A program made the position numbers and the translations under genes. A model generated the notes under the pieces. The model worked only from the letters and a program-made list of their open reading frames with translations, did no database searches and had not been told where the DNA came from. A stretch of 64,000 nt of DNA from Pteria penguin (taxonomy: Eukaryota > Mollusca > Bivalvia > Pterioida > Pteriidae): assembly GCA_035048485.1 (NCBI GenBank), contig CM068581.1:8073430-8137429 (forward strand). Reading direction: 5' to 3'. Shown here piece by piece: positions 1 to 13,591 of the stretch; position 1 is the first letter of the stretch; every line of letters begins with the position of its first letter.

Positions 1-387
1 TTGTAACATATTGCTAGACGTTTAGCCCCACTAATGACAAGTCTTAATTTGCATTTCTTAATTTGCTTGTCCGGCTTAAACATGCTTCAACTATATTAGA
101 ATTTAAAATGTTCAAATTAGATTATAGATCAACAAAATATCTGTGAACTCCAATTTAAAGTAGAGTGTTAAGATAACAAGCGGTAGTTAATAAAGAACAT
201 ATCAGACAAACTAGAGATACTGGTTATCACAGACCCTTAGAAGACACGAGACAATGATGCGATTCCAGTGTCCAATGTAATCTAAATATAAAGCACTTTG
301 TGTATGGAAGTGTTTCGATTTTCAACACAGGCGACAAAACACCGTAGTCGCTGCTTTAATAACATGTGGTCATTTGAAAATTTATAT
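1..387. other. No gene seen
   Basis: AT-rich sequence without a convincing exon, RNA gene or repeat; it leads into the 40-bp array. Confidence 0.5.
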
Positions 388-1935
388 ATAATATAATATA
401 CTACAGCAATATACCTCTCAGGCTCCTACTGTATATACTACACCAATAAACCTCTCAGGCTCTTACTGTATAATATACTACAGCAATATACCTCTCAGGC
501 TCCTACTGTATAATATACTACAGCAATATACCTCTCAGGCTGCTACTGTATAATATACTACAGCAATATACCTCTCAGGCTGCTACTGTATAATATACTA
601 CAGCAATATACCTCTCAGGCTCCTACTGTATAATATACTACACCAATATACCTCTCAGGCTCCTACTGTATAATATACTACACCAATATACCTCTCAGGC
701 TCCTACTGTATAATATACTACAGCAATATACCTCTCATGCTGCTACTGTATAATATACTCCACCAATATAACTCTCAGGCTGCTACTGTATAATATACTC
801 CACCAATATACCTCTCAGACTGCTACTGTATAATATACTCCACCAATATACCTCTCAGGCTCCTACTGTATAAAATACTACTCCAATATACCTCTCAGGC
901 TCCTACTGTATAATATACTACAGCAATATACATCTCAGGCTCCTACTGTATAATATACTACACCAATATACCTCTCAGGCTGCTACTGTATAATATACTC
1001 CACCAATATACCTCTCAGGCTCCTACTGTATACTATACTACAGCAATATACCTCTCAGGCTCCTACTGTATAATATACTACACCAATATACCTCTCAGGC
1101 TCCTACTGTATATACTACACAAATATACCTCTCAGGTTCCTACTGTATAATATACTACAGCAATATACCTCTCAGGCTGCTACTGTATATACTCCACCAA
1201 TATACCTCTCAGGCTCCTACTATATAATATACTACACCAATATACCTCTCAGGCTCCTACTGTATATACTACACCAATATACCTCTCAGACTCCTACTGT
1301 ATAATATACTACAGCAATATACCTCCCAGGCTCCTACTGTATAATATACTACAGCAATATACCTCTCAGGCTCCTACTGTATAATATACTACAGCAATAT
1401 ACATCTCAGGCTCCTACTGTATAATATACTACACCAATATACCTCTCAGGCTGCTACTGTATAATATACTCCACCAATATACCTCTCAGGCTCCTACTGT
1501 ATACTATACTACAGCAATATACCTCTCAGGCTCCTACTGTATAATATACTACAGCAATATACCTCTCAGGCTGCGACTGTATAATATACTACAGCAATAT
1601 ACATCTCAGGCTCCGACTGTATAATATACTACAGCAATATACCTGTCAGGCTGCTACTGTATAATATACTACACCAATATACCTCTCAGGCTCCTACTGT
1701 ATAATATACTACAGCAATATACATCTCAGGCTCCTACTGTATAATATACTACAGCAATATACCTCTCAGGCTGCTACTGTATATTATACTACACCAATAT
1801 ACCTCTCAGGCTCCTACTGTATAATATACTACAGCAATATACCTCTCAGGCTGCTACTGTATATACTCCACCAATATACCTCTCAGGCTCCTACTGTATA
1901 ATATACTACAGCAATATACCTCTCAGGCTCCTACT
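388..1935. repeat. Minisatellite, 40-bp unit, about 39 copies
   Basis: The unit contains ACTGTATAATATACTACAGC followed by AATATACCTCTCAGGCTCCT. Copies vary at a few fixed places (CAG or CAC before CAATATA; TCC or TGC in the last part), and several units are shortened by about five bases through loss of a TAATA. The copies are otherwise nearly identical, so the array is recent or homogenised. Confidence 0.98.
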
Positions 1936-3204
1936 TTTTGATGACGTCCATCTCAGACTTTTATTAAATGTCTTGAGGGTTTCATGACGTCACAATTTGA
2001 TATTTCACTATTCATAATAAAATTTTTGTATATATCCTTTATCAGTGCATACGTTTTGTGCTATGCATTATTTCACTGAGGACGTCATATATCATTGTAA
2101 CCAACATCTTATTAATTCGTGAGTATTTCGGAGCAAAATAGAGATATTTCTTCTTCTTTTTTTTTAAATTGGAATTGCAATTTCTGATTAAATTGTTGTA
2201 CTATGACATGAAACATTCAATGGGTTATTTATAATATCGATATACACTGTTTTATTACCTTTACCTTTCCCTAATTGTTTTGCAATATCATGGTACTAAA
2301 CTTAGTAAATACAACTGGATGGACAAAATTTTAAACCACAAAATTTGTCTGCCTTTTTGCACATATTCTTAATCTCGTACTTTCATCACGCCAAACCCTA
2401 ACTACTTATTTTGAAATTCAATAGTTTCTTTCCCTGTCCTTTAGAAAAATCCGTGTAGTTTTGTAGACATCTCTTACAAAACTTCAAAAGAATTTGTTTT
2501 TATCGCACTAGAAATCAAAGGAAGACTAGAAAATTGACAACAATGATCATTTTCACAAACAAATTGATTGTCGTAGTTTTATCTAACATTTAAAGTCTAG
2601 TGTAAGATCTAGGTCAGTCTATGTGCTATACAATCGATGTTAGGCCGAGATCCGGGTATAACTGTTGTAAGTTAGAATTCTATGATGTCCACGCTTTTGA
2701 TGAAATAAACAGTTAACAACACTGAACATGTATCGTTTCTACCTTCACCTTGTGGAAGAGACAACAATTCATTCGCCTTAGGTTCTCTTCGTATTGCTTT
2801 TGCAGTGTGGATTTCGGAAGAAAATACCCCATGTGAAGGCTTTGACTTAAATGTTTATTATACCTCGGTCTGTGGCTATGTCAGTGTTATTTCATCTTCT
2901 GCATGCAGTGCTGTTTCTGTGTCTGTATGTTGAGACATTCATAGGGGATGCGGCTAACCTAATGGGAGACGTTCACCCCTCCAGAACTCTTTGAGTCATT
3001 GAATGTCCTTCGTGGTATGTTGTTGTAAATACCTCAATGATAACACCAACTTTTTTTACGTAGGTAGGACAGTAAGATGCTCAGCTCTTGAATGAATCAT
3101 CGTTTTCGTCGGGTTAGTTTGATGTAATTTAGTACTTATCTTTCGGATCAGACAGCACGTAAAAGATCCCTCATCGGTTTGGGGTGTCCGTTGCAAAGTT
3201 CTAA
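1936..3204. other. No gene seen
   Basis: AT-rich unique sequence. No open frame with recognisable protein similarity and no exon resembling the missing AHR first exon was found here. Confidence 0.5.
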
Positions 3205-3300
3205 CAATCTTTGCTCTGCACCAGGCAGGTGCCGTCACTGAACAAGTGAAACAATCTGTGCTCTGCATCAGGCGGGTGCCGTCATTAAACAAGTGAAATA
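3205..3300. repeat. Two-copy direct repeat, 47-bp unit
   Basis: The motif starting CAATCT and containing GGTGCCGTCA and AACAAGTGAAA occurs at 3205 and 3252 with few differences. An open frame across it on the minus strand (3056-3292) has no recognisable product. Confidence 0.85.
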
Positions 3301-3536
3301 ATCTTAGTTTGACATAAAGCTCGGATCAAACAAAGAAAACAAATTGAAACAAACATATCATTGTCGCTGTGATAAGTTGAAAAGTACAATGTACTGCACG
3401 TACTGAACGAAGATCAATAGTTTAATGTCATTGTTCAATCAAAGCAAGGGTTTCGCAGGAGTTTTCACCAATAGTTTGTCGGTCAATATCTAGGGGTGGA
3501 AGAAAAAAGTATACGCAGATACCGCAAGTGACCTTC

Positions 3537-3630
3537 AGCAGGCGCGTTATCGGATCTTCTGTCCCATTCGGGTTTCATACCCAGCAGGTGCGCCATCGGA
3601 TTTCCTGCCCCATTCAGGTTTCATACCCAG
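3537..3630. repeat. Two-copy direct repeat, 46-bp unit
   Basis: Two adjacent copies beginning CAGCAGG and ending GGTTTCATACC start at 3537 and 3583, with about five substitutions between them. Confidence 0.85.
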
Positions 3631-4549
3631 CTTTGACAAAAGTCAGAAGCTACAGTAAGTTGCAGCAAAGACCTTTCGTTTACTTGTTTACCAATGTTAC
3701 GAACATGATCAAGTCCTAATTGTATAAAAACTCTCAAACAGAGTACTACCTCAACCTCATATGCCATAGAGAATTTCCTCAGATTTAGACTGTATTAACC
3801 TTCGTGAAGTCACAGGAGTGTCCCCTCAACTAAAGGACATATCTGAGTATTTTTTAGTTGACACACATTGCCCAACGCAAGTGAAATCACCAAAAATCTA
3901 CAGAATCGCAAATATTGCAGTATGCCAAGTTGCACTTACAAAACTTTTATTTTCGTTTTTAAGAAACACAGTAGGGGAAAATAAGGGAAACAAAAATGCT
4001 ATGAAATAAAAAGGAACAAAGTAAAATAAAATGAAAGATGATATAATATGATAAAAAATAAAATAAATTGCATAAATAAACAAAATAAAAAACGAATAAA
4101 ATAACAAATAAATAAATATATATATTCAGATGTCTTATCGCTTCTCTTTAACATTTTTGAAATTATAGGTTGTAAGATATAATTCATAGCAATTCATGTC
4201 GTCATTGTCATATTAATTATTCACATTTAAAGCTAGAAAATGACAATAGTTATTTGGAAAATACCATAGAAAGTGGTGGTGCGGAGGCCACAAACCCGCT
4301 TGACCCCACCCCACGCTTTTAAGATTGGGGCATGTGTCCCTGCTGTCCTCTCCCTTTATATCGCATGTAATGATCCGTTCTGTGGAAATGTTTACCTTAA
4401 CGATTTTACAAACAGAATGTCTTCAATGTGCGATGTTCACGACTTTAGATTTCCTTCTCTGTTCTTGCTATACTGTCTGTCACGCCACAATTATCTGATT
4501 TATATGTTGAAGGCCTCTTCCTAATGCATTACGCAAACAATTCGATCCA
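3631..4549. other. No gene seen; A-rich stretch
   Basis: Contains an A-rich stretch at about 3990-4120. The small open frames on the two strands here are composition artefacts. Confidence 0.5.
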
Positions 4550-4690
4550 TACAACGGACTGTACTGACGTCATCCGGGACACGGGACAGCGCTTTTTGTT
4601 TTGTCAGAAAGACAGGACACTACCGAAGTCGCCTATGGGATTCGAACCTGGGACCTTAACACTAGTCATGCACGCTACCATGCCGCCACT
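4550..4690 (-). mobile_element. tRNA-derived SINE fragment
   Basis: GGATTCGAACC at 4638-4648 is the reverse complement of a pol III B box (GGTTCGAATCC). The preceding bases (ACACGGGACAG, then TGTCAGAAAGACAG) match the internal part of the SINE at 27.2 kb (ACACGGGACCTCG, then CTGAAAGACAG). The tRNA-like head points to higher coordinates and merges into the 27-bp array. Confidence 0.75.
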
Positions 4691-5128
4691 TGCCACGCAC
4701 ACTACCATGCGGCCCCTATACACGCACACTACCATGCTGCCACTTGCCTAGCACGCTACAATGCGGCCATTAGCCACTCACGCCACCGTGGCCACTGCCA
4801 CAGTCACGTACACTACTATACGGCCACTAGCCACGCACGCTACTTTGCGGCCACTAGCCATGTAAGCTACCATGCGGCCAATGCCACCATCCACGCACAC
4901 TACCATGCAGCCACTAGGCAGGCACGCTACCATGCGGCCACTAGCCACGCATGCTTCCATGCAGCCACTAGCCACTCTCGCTACAATGCAGCCACTAACC
5001 ATGCACGCAACCATGTGGCCACTAGTCACCTACACTTGCATGCGGCCACTAGTCACACGCTACCATGCGGCCACTAGCCACGTTCGCTATCATGCGGCCA
5101 CTAGTCACACACACACACACTATCATGC
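4668..5128. repeat. Minisatellite, 27-bp unit, about 17 copies
   Basis: The unit is CACTAGCCACGCACGCTACC followed by ATGCGGC. It is richer in G+C than its surroundings and, being a multiple of three, leaves stop-free frames on both strands that encode nine-residue repeats. The first unit (CACTAGTCATGCACGCTACC) is continuous with the SINE head at its left edge. A short CA run lies at the right end. Confidence 0.95.
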
Positions 5129-8100
5129 GAGCGACGCCGGCCGAATTAGGAAAAATGAAATATCATAAAACATGAAAGAATCTGTGCAACTTCATAGCTG
5201 GTTCTTATTCATCCCAACTGCGAGTTAAACATTATATGTTTTATTTGAAGACGGCGAAAAGTGGTCACATCATTGCATATGAAATGGATGTAAATCTATC
5301 TCTTCAACAAATAATATGTTATGGAATTAGCTTATTTTCAAAAAAAAAAAAAAAAAAAAGAAGAAAGAAGAAAGAAAGCCTGAATAGAATTTGACTTGGA
5401 GATGATGATTGTGTTTAATGTATCCAGAGTGAGGAGTGAGGCGACATGATTCCTTGTCTACCTTTTAATATAAACAGTATATACACATAAAACATATTCT
5501 GCTACAGTAACGTTTGTTTGACGTTATTTGTACGTCATATATATTCACAGTAGAACATGCACATTTTGTTTTGAATCATATTACTTTAAAAATCACCTCG
5601 GGAAATTGGCCAAAATGTGGCATAATATTCAATTTTCAAAAATTTGAAAGGCAATATTTATGACAAAAGTTTTGTGCGTTACAATGGATTTCCATCAAAG
5701 ATAAAATTTGAATAAATTAAGGGCGAATAGTTCAAGATTAATACTTACACGTCTACATCCTTAAGGGTTTTAGTTTAGATCATTGCCAAATTAAAACTAG
5801 GGAAGGGGTTGTGTGGCTATAGAAGAATATGATAAGAATTCATTTTAAAACATAGATAAATTTAGACGTCACACTATGTTTTAGATATCTTACTTCTGTC
5901 ACCTCGTATCAGCTTCTGTCTTTCACTAATTGTCTACTCAAATGTTGATGCTGGTCCTGGCCTACCTCAATTGTTTCAGAAAAATCTTAAAGAATCAGAT
6001 TAGAGGTTGTTTTCACAGTTAAGGAGGGATTTGCAGAGGAGAGCTGAGTGATTGTTTTTAATACAATGTTATTCGACGAAAAACTGAAATGTGTGGAAAT
6101 ATTCCACTGAGAATTTTATTATACAGTTAGGGCCAGGTCTTTAAAGGGTTAATAGTATTGTATCAGCGACACGCAACATTTTCGAAGGTAAACACAGATG
6201 TTCTGTCAATCCCAACATGCAAAAAGAGTCCAAGCATATACTGAAACTGTATTTATAGTATATTTTTATTATTCACATAACACAAATTATGTTCGTGTTT
6301 TATAATATAATTTATCTTTAACATTTGCAATAGCTAAACATTACTTTTCATATAATCCCAAGATGCGTTATACAATTTTTGGAGTCTAGAAATTTGAATG
6401 TTATAAAACAGATAAGAAGCTTGTATATCTTTGCCTTCACATGATCTTTAATTGCATTTATTTATTCATTTATTTATTTTTTTTTTTTTGAAATTCGATG
6501 GTTTGTTTTGGAATGAAATTGCTATAGGCTAGGGAATATTATCAGAATTTCTAATTGTTTAATATATTCAAAGCTTCAGCATATAACAAAATGGAAGCAG
6601 TGGATTAGAAGACTGTTTTATCAGACATCAGACATTTTAACTCGATAACGTATATAATAAAGAAAACTTTGTGCGTTCTACAGCAAAAGTACATTGATAA
6701 AAGAAGTCGGCCTCAAAATCATCAAAGCCAACCAAGCGGTATCTCTCTACATCAATTTTTGAGAGGGGAAATTCTGATGCATTTAATCTGTAGTCATCTG
6801 ATTTAGAATTAAGCTGTAATCGAGACGTTAATTATCTTGTATGTGTTCAATGATGTGTCCACAATACTGTACGCTGTGCCCTGTATACAGGGCAGATCTC
6901 TGTGCGATTTCTTGCCAGTCACTAAATAAAAACATATGTCTTATTTCACTGGCTAATTGTTTTGGAACCCATTCTTTTCTTCTGAATCTAAAGGGTTGAC
7001 AATATAAGAATGATTAATTTTACGAATGTTCTTGGGTCTTTGCTGGGTTTGAATTATTAGGTAATTCTAGCTCATCTGAAATGTCACATGATTTACGGTG
7101 TAGTTAATGGCATGGACTTCAATGAAATATATATTTTAACTCCGTATCAGTTTGAAATCTATTGTGATTTTAAAGACTTTATTATCGAGTTTAATTATGA
7201 GAAGCCCCAAGATATATCCATCCCAATGCACAAACAAGTACAATGCTATCACATACATGATAATTAAAGGATTCATTCAGTATTTTAGTAGAAGAAAGAA
7301 TTGAAATATTTTAAACCCACTACATGTAAACAAAGAATCATTTTTGAGAAACGAGCTCTGTCATTTCTTAAAGCATCACTTATATAGGAATGAATTCAGA
7401 TATGATCTGCTTTTAATTACTGCTTTAATAAATATCCACTTATTTGTCTATTGTAAGAAAACATTCCATATTTATCTATGGAGGCATATCTTTCGGTAAA
7501 TATATAACATTATTGTCGGGTCTGGAAGTCATTTGAAAATTAAGATTGCCTGACTAAATTCATTTAAAGATAGTCACAGTTTCCTTTTAAACTCTTTCAA
7601 TGTTGATTTTAAGAGATAAGATAGAAATGTAGATAAAACACATATACCAATTTAAGGTCATACGGAAATACATAATATAAGCATTGCAAGAATCAGAAAT
7701 CAAACAATCTATCTTCCGAAGAATTTTATCTGGCAATCAACCAGATGTCCAATCTTATTTACTAGTACTTTCTTAATCATAACTGATTGATTTGGTGAAG
7801 GGTTTCTTTGTTGAGATTTCTGGTATTTAAAATTGATGTGATCTTTAGGCAACAAGAGAAGTGATTGAAAGGCAGTAATATTTGGGTGTGGTAATGTCCC
7901 CATCTGTGACCTTAAAAGGATATGACATGGCGAAGGTTATCTGTAGGTGGTCTATGGCCGAATTTACCTTGACTTGCGGTAGTATTCAAAAACATTATTA
8001 TAACGATTTTGAATGACTTCTAGTGGTTGCTTCAACAATTCCCTAACCGTACAACATTTGGATGATGGTCAGAGTTCAGATCAAGTGTTTGGATTGTTGC

Positions 8101-9129
8101 ACTATAGGGACACAGGATCTTCCGATTTCCGATTTCACACTGATGTAAGAAGTCGAAGTATTAGGATCTAGGACGTACTCCGTATACGGGAATACAGCTA
8201 CAGGATATGTAAATTATCAGCAATACTTATTTCATATAAGGAAATATAAGAAAATGTCACGACCTACATCTATCAAAAATCTCTGTTTTAGACCAAGCAT
8301 TTTAAATCAGAACAAAATTTAGTTTCTTCATCCTCAAGTAAGGCGGAGATTGGATATAAAATACAAAGAGTTAATTGCTTAAATGCACTGACCCTCATTA
8401 CATCCAAGTCATTCTTCATTGTACAAAGTATCAAGTACTTCATGCTAAATTTCATGTTCAGAATGTTTAAGATACAGCTCGTAAGTTCTAGTGCTGGGTG
8501 TTCTAAAATTAAAGGTAATGCTTTCAACTAGAGTTATAAACGACCTAAAATCATTCATTCTAGAACACAGCGTACTCACCTGATACTTGCCAGATTGTGG
8601 CAGCTGTCACAAATTTCAATGTCGCACAAGTGAATGAAACATTGGCTATTACAGTGTTAATTGGATTAAGTTGATTTTCTGTTACATGTTTGGTATAAAA
8701 TTACATTTTGCATAGTAAAAGTAACTGTTAATTACTTAATTGAGGTTGTAAATTTTAGCATGTCTTGACATATTTGGCAATATGAAGACTAAATTTCGAT
8801 TACAATGTTACTCTTAATAAGGAAGGGAATAATTCAATTCTTTGTCTGTCTCAAAGAAACACTTCGTTTGTGGCGTATTAAAGTACCAATGAAAGTAACA
8901 ATTAAACTTGATATTCCATTATAATGATGAGGGTTTATATAAAACAAAGAGAAGAGAACGTGCAATGTTTACAGAATCCTTAAATGCAATGAAAGGTTTA
9001 AGTAATATCATACTGCAAATGATAATACATAAAGCAATATACACTGATGTAGACTTACAAAGATGCTTAAAGACCTTTCTCCCAACAGCTATGTAAATAT
9101 AAGTCTATCAGTAAAACGTACATAATGGT
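5129..9129. other. No gene seen
   Basis: Four kilobases of AT-rich unique-looking sequence with an A run at 5341-5359 and a T run near 6478. No exon with recognisable protein content was found. Confidence 0.45.
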
Positions 9130-9590
9130 ACCTTAACCTCCTTCAGAGGAGACATGGTCCTGAATTACGTTCCCTCTGATTGTTAGTCGGGATTCCTGCA
9201 GATCAAGGGTTTGAGCTCGCATCCAGACCGACAGAGCACTGTTTCCTCATTGTGATGTCGCTTAATATATTTTATGACCTCTCTACTTGAGACACTTGTT
9301 GACCCTTGATCTCTATATTGAGGAATATTTATACTTTTAAATGTATGTCGTTTGATTATTCTGCTGTTGCTGTGTGTGGTAAGGTGAGCCCATAAACCGG
9401 TTAACCACACCAATTGATTGACCATTGTCATATCAAATGACCTAAGTCGGTATCGTAACTGCACCATAATTAAATATTTTTGTGATGTTCTTATGTGTCC
9501 TTTCATATAATTACATTAAATCCTGTATATTTCCGTGGTGACTTCTGTCATACAGATAGAGTCAGTAACTTTTATTTCTACCTTCTTAAC
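9130..9590 (+). mobile_element. 3' end of a retroelement (same family as 18655-19598)
   Basis: Starting at TCAGAGGAGACATGGTCC, this segment parallels the reverse complement of 18655-19160: TTAGTCGGGA-TCCT, GACAGAGCAC, GACCTCTC, TTGACCCTTG, AAACCGGTTAACCACACC, CTAAGTCGGTATCGTAA and GGTGACTTCTG occur in the same order. No coding part remains, as expected for a 5'-truncated copy. Confidence 0.8.
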
Positions 9591-10514
9591 GGCACTGAAT
9601 GTGTCCCATTACTAGTTTATTAATTCCAACAATTATACGAAGCAAAAGAATTCATACAAATGCTTTTTATTAAAACAACATAGCAACTGGTCATTGCCAT
9701 AAATTCCACATTTTGACGCATGCATATATTTATGATCAACTCTTCCGCATGCTTTGCAATATATTGTATAAAGATTGAACTTTCCTTTGCTAAGTTTCAA
9801 ATGTGATTTAAGAAAAACCATTGAAATCTAAACAAGGAGTTCACTCAGTTGAGGACGAAATTTATGTCTCAAAAGAGCATCCGTAATGACAAGGTTCAAA
9901 TTCTCTCATACAGTAAATCAGCCACAACAGGGACATTGCAGATTTATAACTGGCAGTATCAATTTCTCTCCGACTCCTATGTTATTTCTGCTGTTCTCCT
10001 TTATACACCTCAACCTATCTAAAACAACTTTATCTCTTTTAAATTTGTATTGACACCGTGAATAAAATCAGAATCTAGTATTTAAATCTATCAAGTAGAG
10101 GGTTTTCCATCCGTGTAATTTAGTGATATCAAAAATTGTCGAATAGTAATTACAGCCCTTCAGTCTTCTTGCTTAGGCATATTGGTTTTTGTACTTGATA
10201 ACCTGATGTGACGATGTATTTTTATTGGACACTCTAGTATTTAAGTATATATTAAATATCCCATATCATCTTTTCTTGTATTAATGAGGAGGACCAAAGA
10301 TCAAAGCAAAATCGCTTCATTTTGTCACTGTCTTCTTAAAAAGCACCTTGTTGTCTCAGAAACATAAAATGTTTTCGATTGACGGTGTTACCAAAACGGA
10401 ATGTTAGAGAAATTTTGCCATGGTACTACTAATTTTAAATTCCGATTTTGTTTTCAATATGCAAGTTAGCACAGATATACCTGTAGATTGTTAATTCGTT
10501 AGATAGATAGGTAG

Positions 10515-10585
<71 letters not shown>

Positions 10586-11428
10586 TGGTATTGAGTTTAC
10601 AGAATAATTACTATTTTCCATTAAGTTATAGTATTCTCATTAGGCCACATACTGGACGTATACATATGTGCGATTTAATGTGATCCGTAACATCATAGGG
10701 AGGTTGTTTATCCCGGTATTTAATAGCTTTGACCTATATTGTCTTGGCATAAATTGCAAGTTTTCATGGAAACACCAAAAGGACGGCATGAATATTTATA
10801 AGTCATCTAACAAGATTCCAGACAAGTTTCATTTTTGGTCTAGCTGGAGGTATGATTATAGTAGTATAAGTGGCCCTAGTTTTACGAGTCTTCATAAATG
10901 GGCACGTAATTGTTTGTCCGTCAATATAATGCTGGGTTACACTACTTCCATCCTTAGATATTTATCCTCTGTTATTAGTTTAGGGTCTTTTTATTTCATG
11001 CATAATGATTCACACTAATCACTGAGTATGGATCTCATTGCTTCTTACATTAAGATAATGACAAAATGAATGAAGATGATGTGGAGAACGAGTTAAACTG
11101 CATACAGGAGGATTATATTTTGTTTTGTTTGTTTAGTTTTTTTGATTTTGGTTTTGGGGAATTTTTGTTTTACCAATTAACAGTTTTCTTCAGAAACTGA
11201 AGCAAAGTCTTTCAAATGCATTGGTAGGTAGTTGAGTAAACAATGAAAAATACAGGAAATTTATATACATATCATAGATATGGAAGCTGAGAATCTCCAA
11301 TACAAACTGATTCTCCCATTATTCGACACCTTCTATATAAAATATTACCTACTTTGAATTCTCCATATATAAATATATATGGAATTAACACGATTTGACT
11401 CTTTCTATTGGGTATATGTGACGGGCGT
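9591..11428. other. No gene seen; GATA/GA microsatellite inside
   Basis: Contains a (GATA)n-(GA)n microsatellite at about 10500-10582. An open frame at 10668-11018 (116 codons) was examined; it has no recognisable domain and no splice-site support. Confidence 0.45.
10500..10582. repeat. Microsatellite (GATA)n(GA)n
   Basis: A run of GATA with one GGTA interruption passes directly into a long perfect GA run. Confidence 0.98.
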
Positions 11429-11510
11429 TGCTAGCAAGCAGGAGATGCTCACTCTCCCCGGGCACCTGATCTCACTCCATCATAGGGATTCACATATGCT
11501 CTTCAAGTAG
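11429..11510 (+). mobile_element. Dispersed retroelement 3'-UTR block (family X), solo copy
   Basis: Carries GACGGGCGTTG, AGCAAGCAGGAGATGCTCAC and CCCCGGGCACCTGATCTCAC, the same block found reversed at 14.8, 27.0, 31.6 and 34.4 kb and direct at 52.0 kb. At 14.8 kb it lies just after the end of a reverse-transcriptase fragment, so it is interpreted as part of that element's 3' untranslated region. Confidence 0.75.
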
Positions 11511-13591
11511 ACATTTTTTGTTTATTTTCTACTAGGTTTTCATTTTCACTGATTTTGTATGTCCTCTGGTATCATGATTTTCGGACTCATAGTTTGGATT
11601 TATCCATCATCTTTACATATATATTCTGTTAGAAATTAAAACCCATATCGGGTTTTTCAAGATACATCTATTCTGAGACTCACACCTAATTGTAAAAAGA
11701 AAGTTTCTATTTCCTTACTGTCTTTGCCTACAAATGCATGCTACTGATCCATAACTTCTGTATGCAATTATCAAATTGGTATTTGATTTGACATTAATGT
11801 CACAAAATCTAATTAGGCCATTGTTATCCTGTTTTCTACCGTTGTCTGGCCCTATAAGAGTATCTGATCAATTTAGCAGTTACATTTGCTTGGGGCAGTT
11901 TGACGGGTCTCTGATGAAATTACAAGCATCTGGATTTACATTGAATCAGTAGGAAAAATCTTGTAAGGGAGTAGCAAATATCACACTGTATTACTGATTG
12001 CCCATACTAACTCAATCATTACTGTATGACTGCCCCTTGTTGAAATAGATAGTGATTGATCTGAAATGATCAAATAAAGAAAGTTGCCTTTGAATCAAGA
12101 TAAAACAAAAGAACACTTGTTTATTTTACTATGATAATTGTATTAAAACGTATTGTTTCTCATCAAATGAACATTGTAGATAGTATCATTTTATTGTATA
12201 AGAGATAAACTTTATAGATGGTATCAATTTAGTGTATCAGAGATGACTGTTACCAATGTCAGATAATATGTGATAATGTATGCTATTATACTGAAATTAT
12301 AATTCATGTTAAACAACGGTAATTATCTGATAACAATAAATATCATGTTATGCTTTTCATAACGTAATATTAGAATCCTGAGTAAAATCTTACTTCAGCA
12401 GAAGAAAAGACTTCTTTGTTTTATTAAGTTAGTAGTTAGGGGAATAAATTTTGTTTTGGGTTTAAGGATGACTGGATGTTTATTGTCATATTTTTTTTTC
12501 TTAAAACATATTTTGTTCATCATGTGTAGGTTCCATTCTTTGTATGAGAATCTTTTTCAATGCAATTTTTACTTTTATGTCGTCTAAGTTAGCATATGGC
12601 GGTGATGACTAAGTAAATGTGTACAGTGATCGCTTTTAGTTGTTATTTCTGAGGTAACGGTTTTTATCATTATAAGTACATGTGTACAGTGATCGCTTTT
12701 AGTTGTTATTTCTGAGGTACCGGTTTTGATCATTCTGATAAATGATAATAATCATAAAGTACATTCTCTCTATGTTCCTGTGTATTAGCTACATGTATTT
12801 ATTTATTTACAATTAAGCGAGGTACGAATGTCGTAGTATATGACAAAAATTCTGATATGAGTCAATGACTCAGTTTATTAAAATGCTAAAGTTGCTTTAA
12901 ATCAATGAAATTGAAAACCTTATTGTGTAAAAAATAAATACCTTTTACTGTGGTTTCTTGAGAAATATTTCATGAAGTAGCACTTAAATGTTTTGAAGTA
13001 CTTTTACACTTTGAGTAAGAGAGATAAGTGTGCTCAAGTGTTAGGACAGATGCCCACATTCTGTACCTTAACAGTGAAGATGGAATATAACGCCAATAGT
13101 AACAATGGGACATAGAATGCGTTAAATGATGGGTTAATGTGTTCACGACACATTCATTATGCGAAAATGACAACGAAAGGACCAATGGGACCTATCGTGT
13201 TGATAGGCTACCCATTGGGAGAGTGTGCTGTTAGGATTTCCTCTGTCTTTATAATTGTTCAATTGATTAGACTTCATTACATTGCGTGTTTGAAGTTGTA
13301 ACCAAGATTTTGCCAGTTTCGTGTGCATTCCTAATCAAATGCTGAAAGCGTTGGGTTAGAGAAGTTTGAAGCAGAACTATGAATGAAACACTCACTTGGA
13401 AAATTTAAAGTACAGCTATATTTATTTTTGTGCAATGTTTGCTTATTATTCTTTTATTGCTTGTGACAATTGTCCGATGCAATGTTTTGGAGGATTGAAT
13501 TAGTGGCTAATAGTAATGTTATACCTTAAACCATTGTTCTATGATACGTTATTTTTTTGTATTTTCGGCAGTAAATGATTAGTTTAACTGG
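11511..13591. other. No gene seen apart from a short duplication
   Basis: AT-rich sequence; the only structure noted is the two-copy repeat near 12.6-12.7 kb. Confidence 0.45.
12613..12735. repeat. Two-copy direct repeat, about 62 bp
   Basis: GTGTACAGTGATCGCTTTTA is followed by the same 40 bases at both 12619 and 12681, with GGTAACGG changed to GGTACCGG. Confidence 0.85.

Noticed and set aside
388..1935. CRISPR array
   Set aside because: The 40-bp units are directly adjacent with no unique spacers, and the window is clearly animal DNA; the same applies to the other arrays.
4601..5168. His/Ala-rich repeat proteins on both strands
   Set aside because: A 27-bp repeat with no stops; nine-residue periodicity on both strands is a composition effect.
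10668..11018. 116-codon open frame
   Set aside because: No recognisable domain, no codon or splice support; probably chance in AT-rich DNA.
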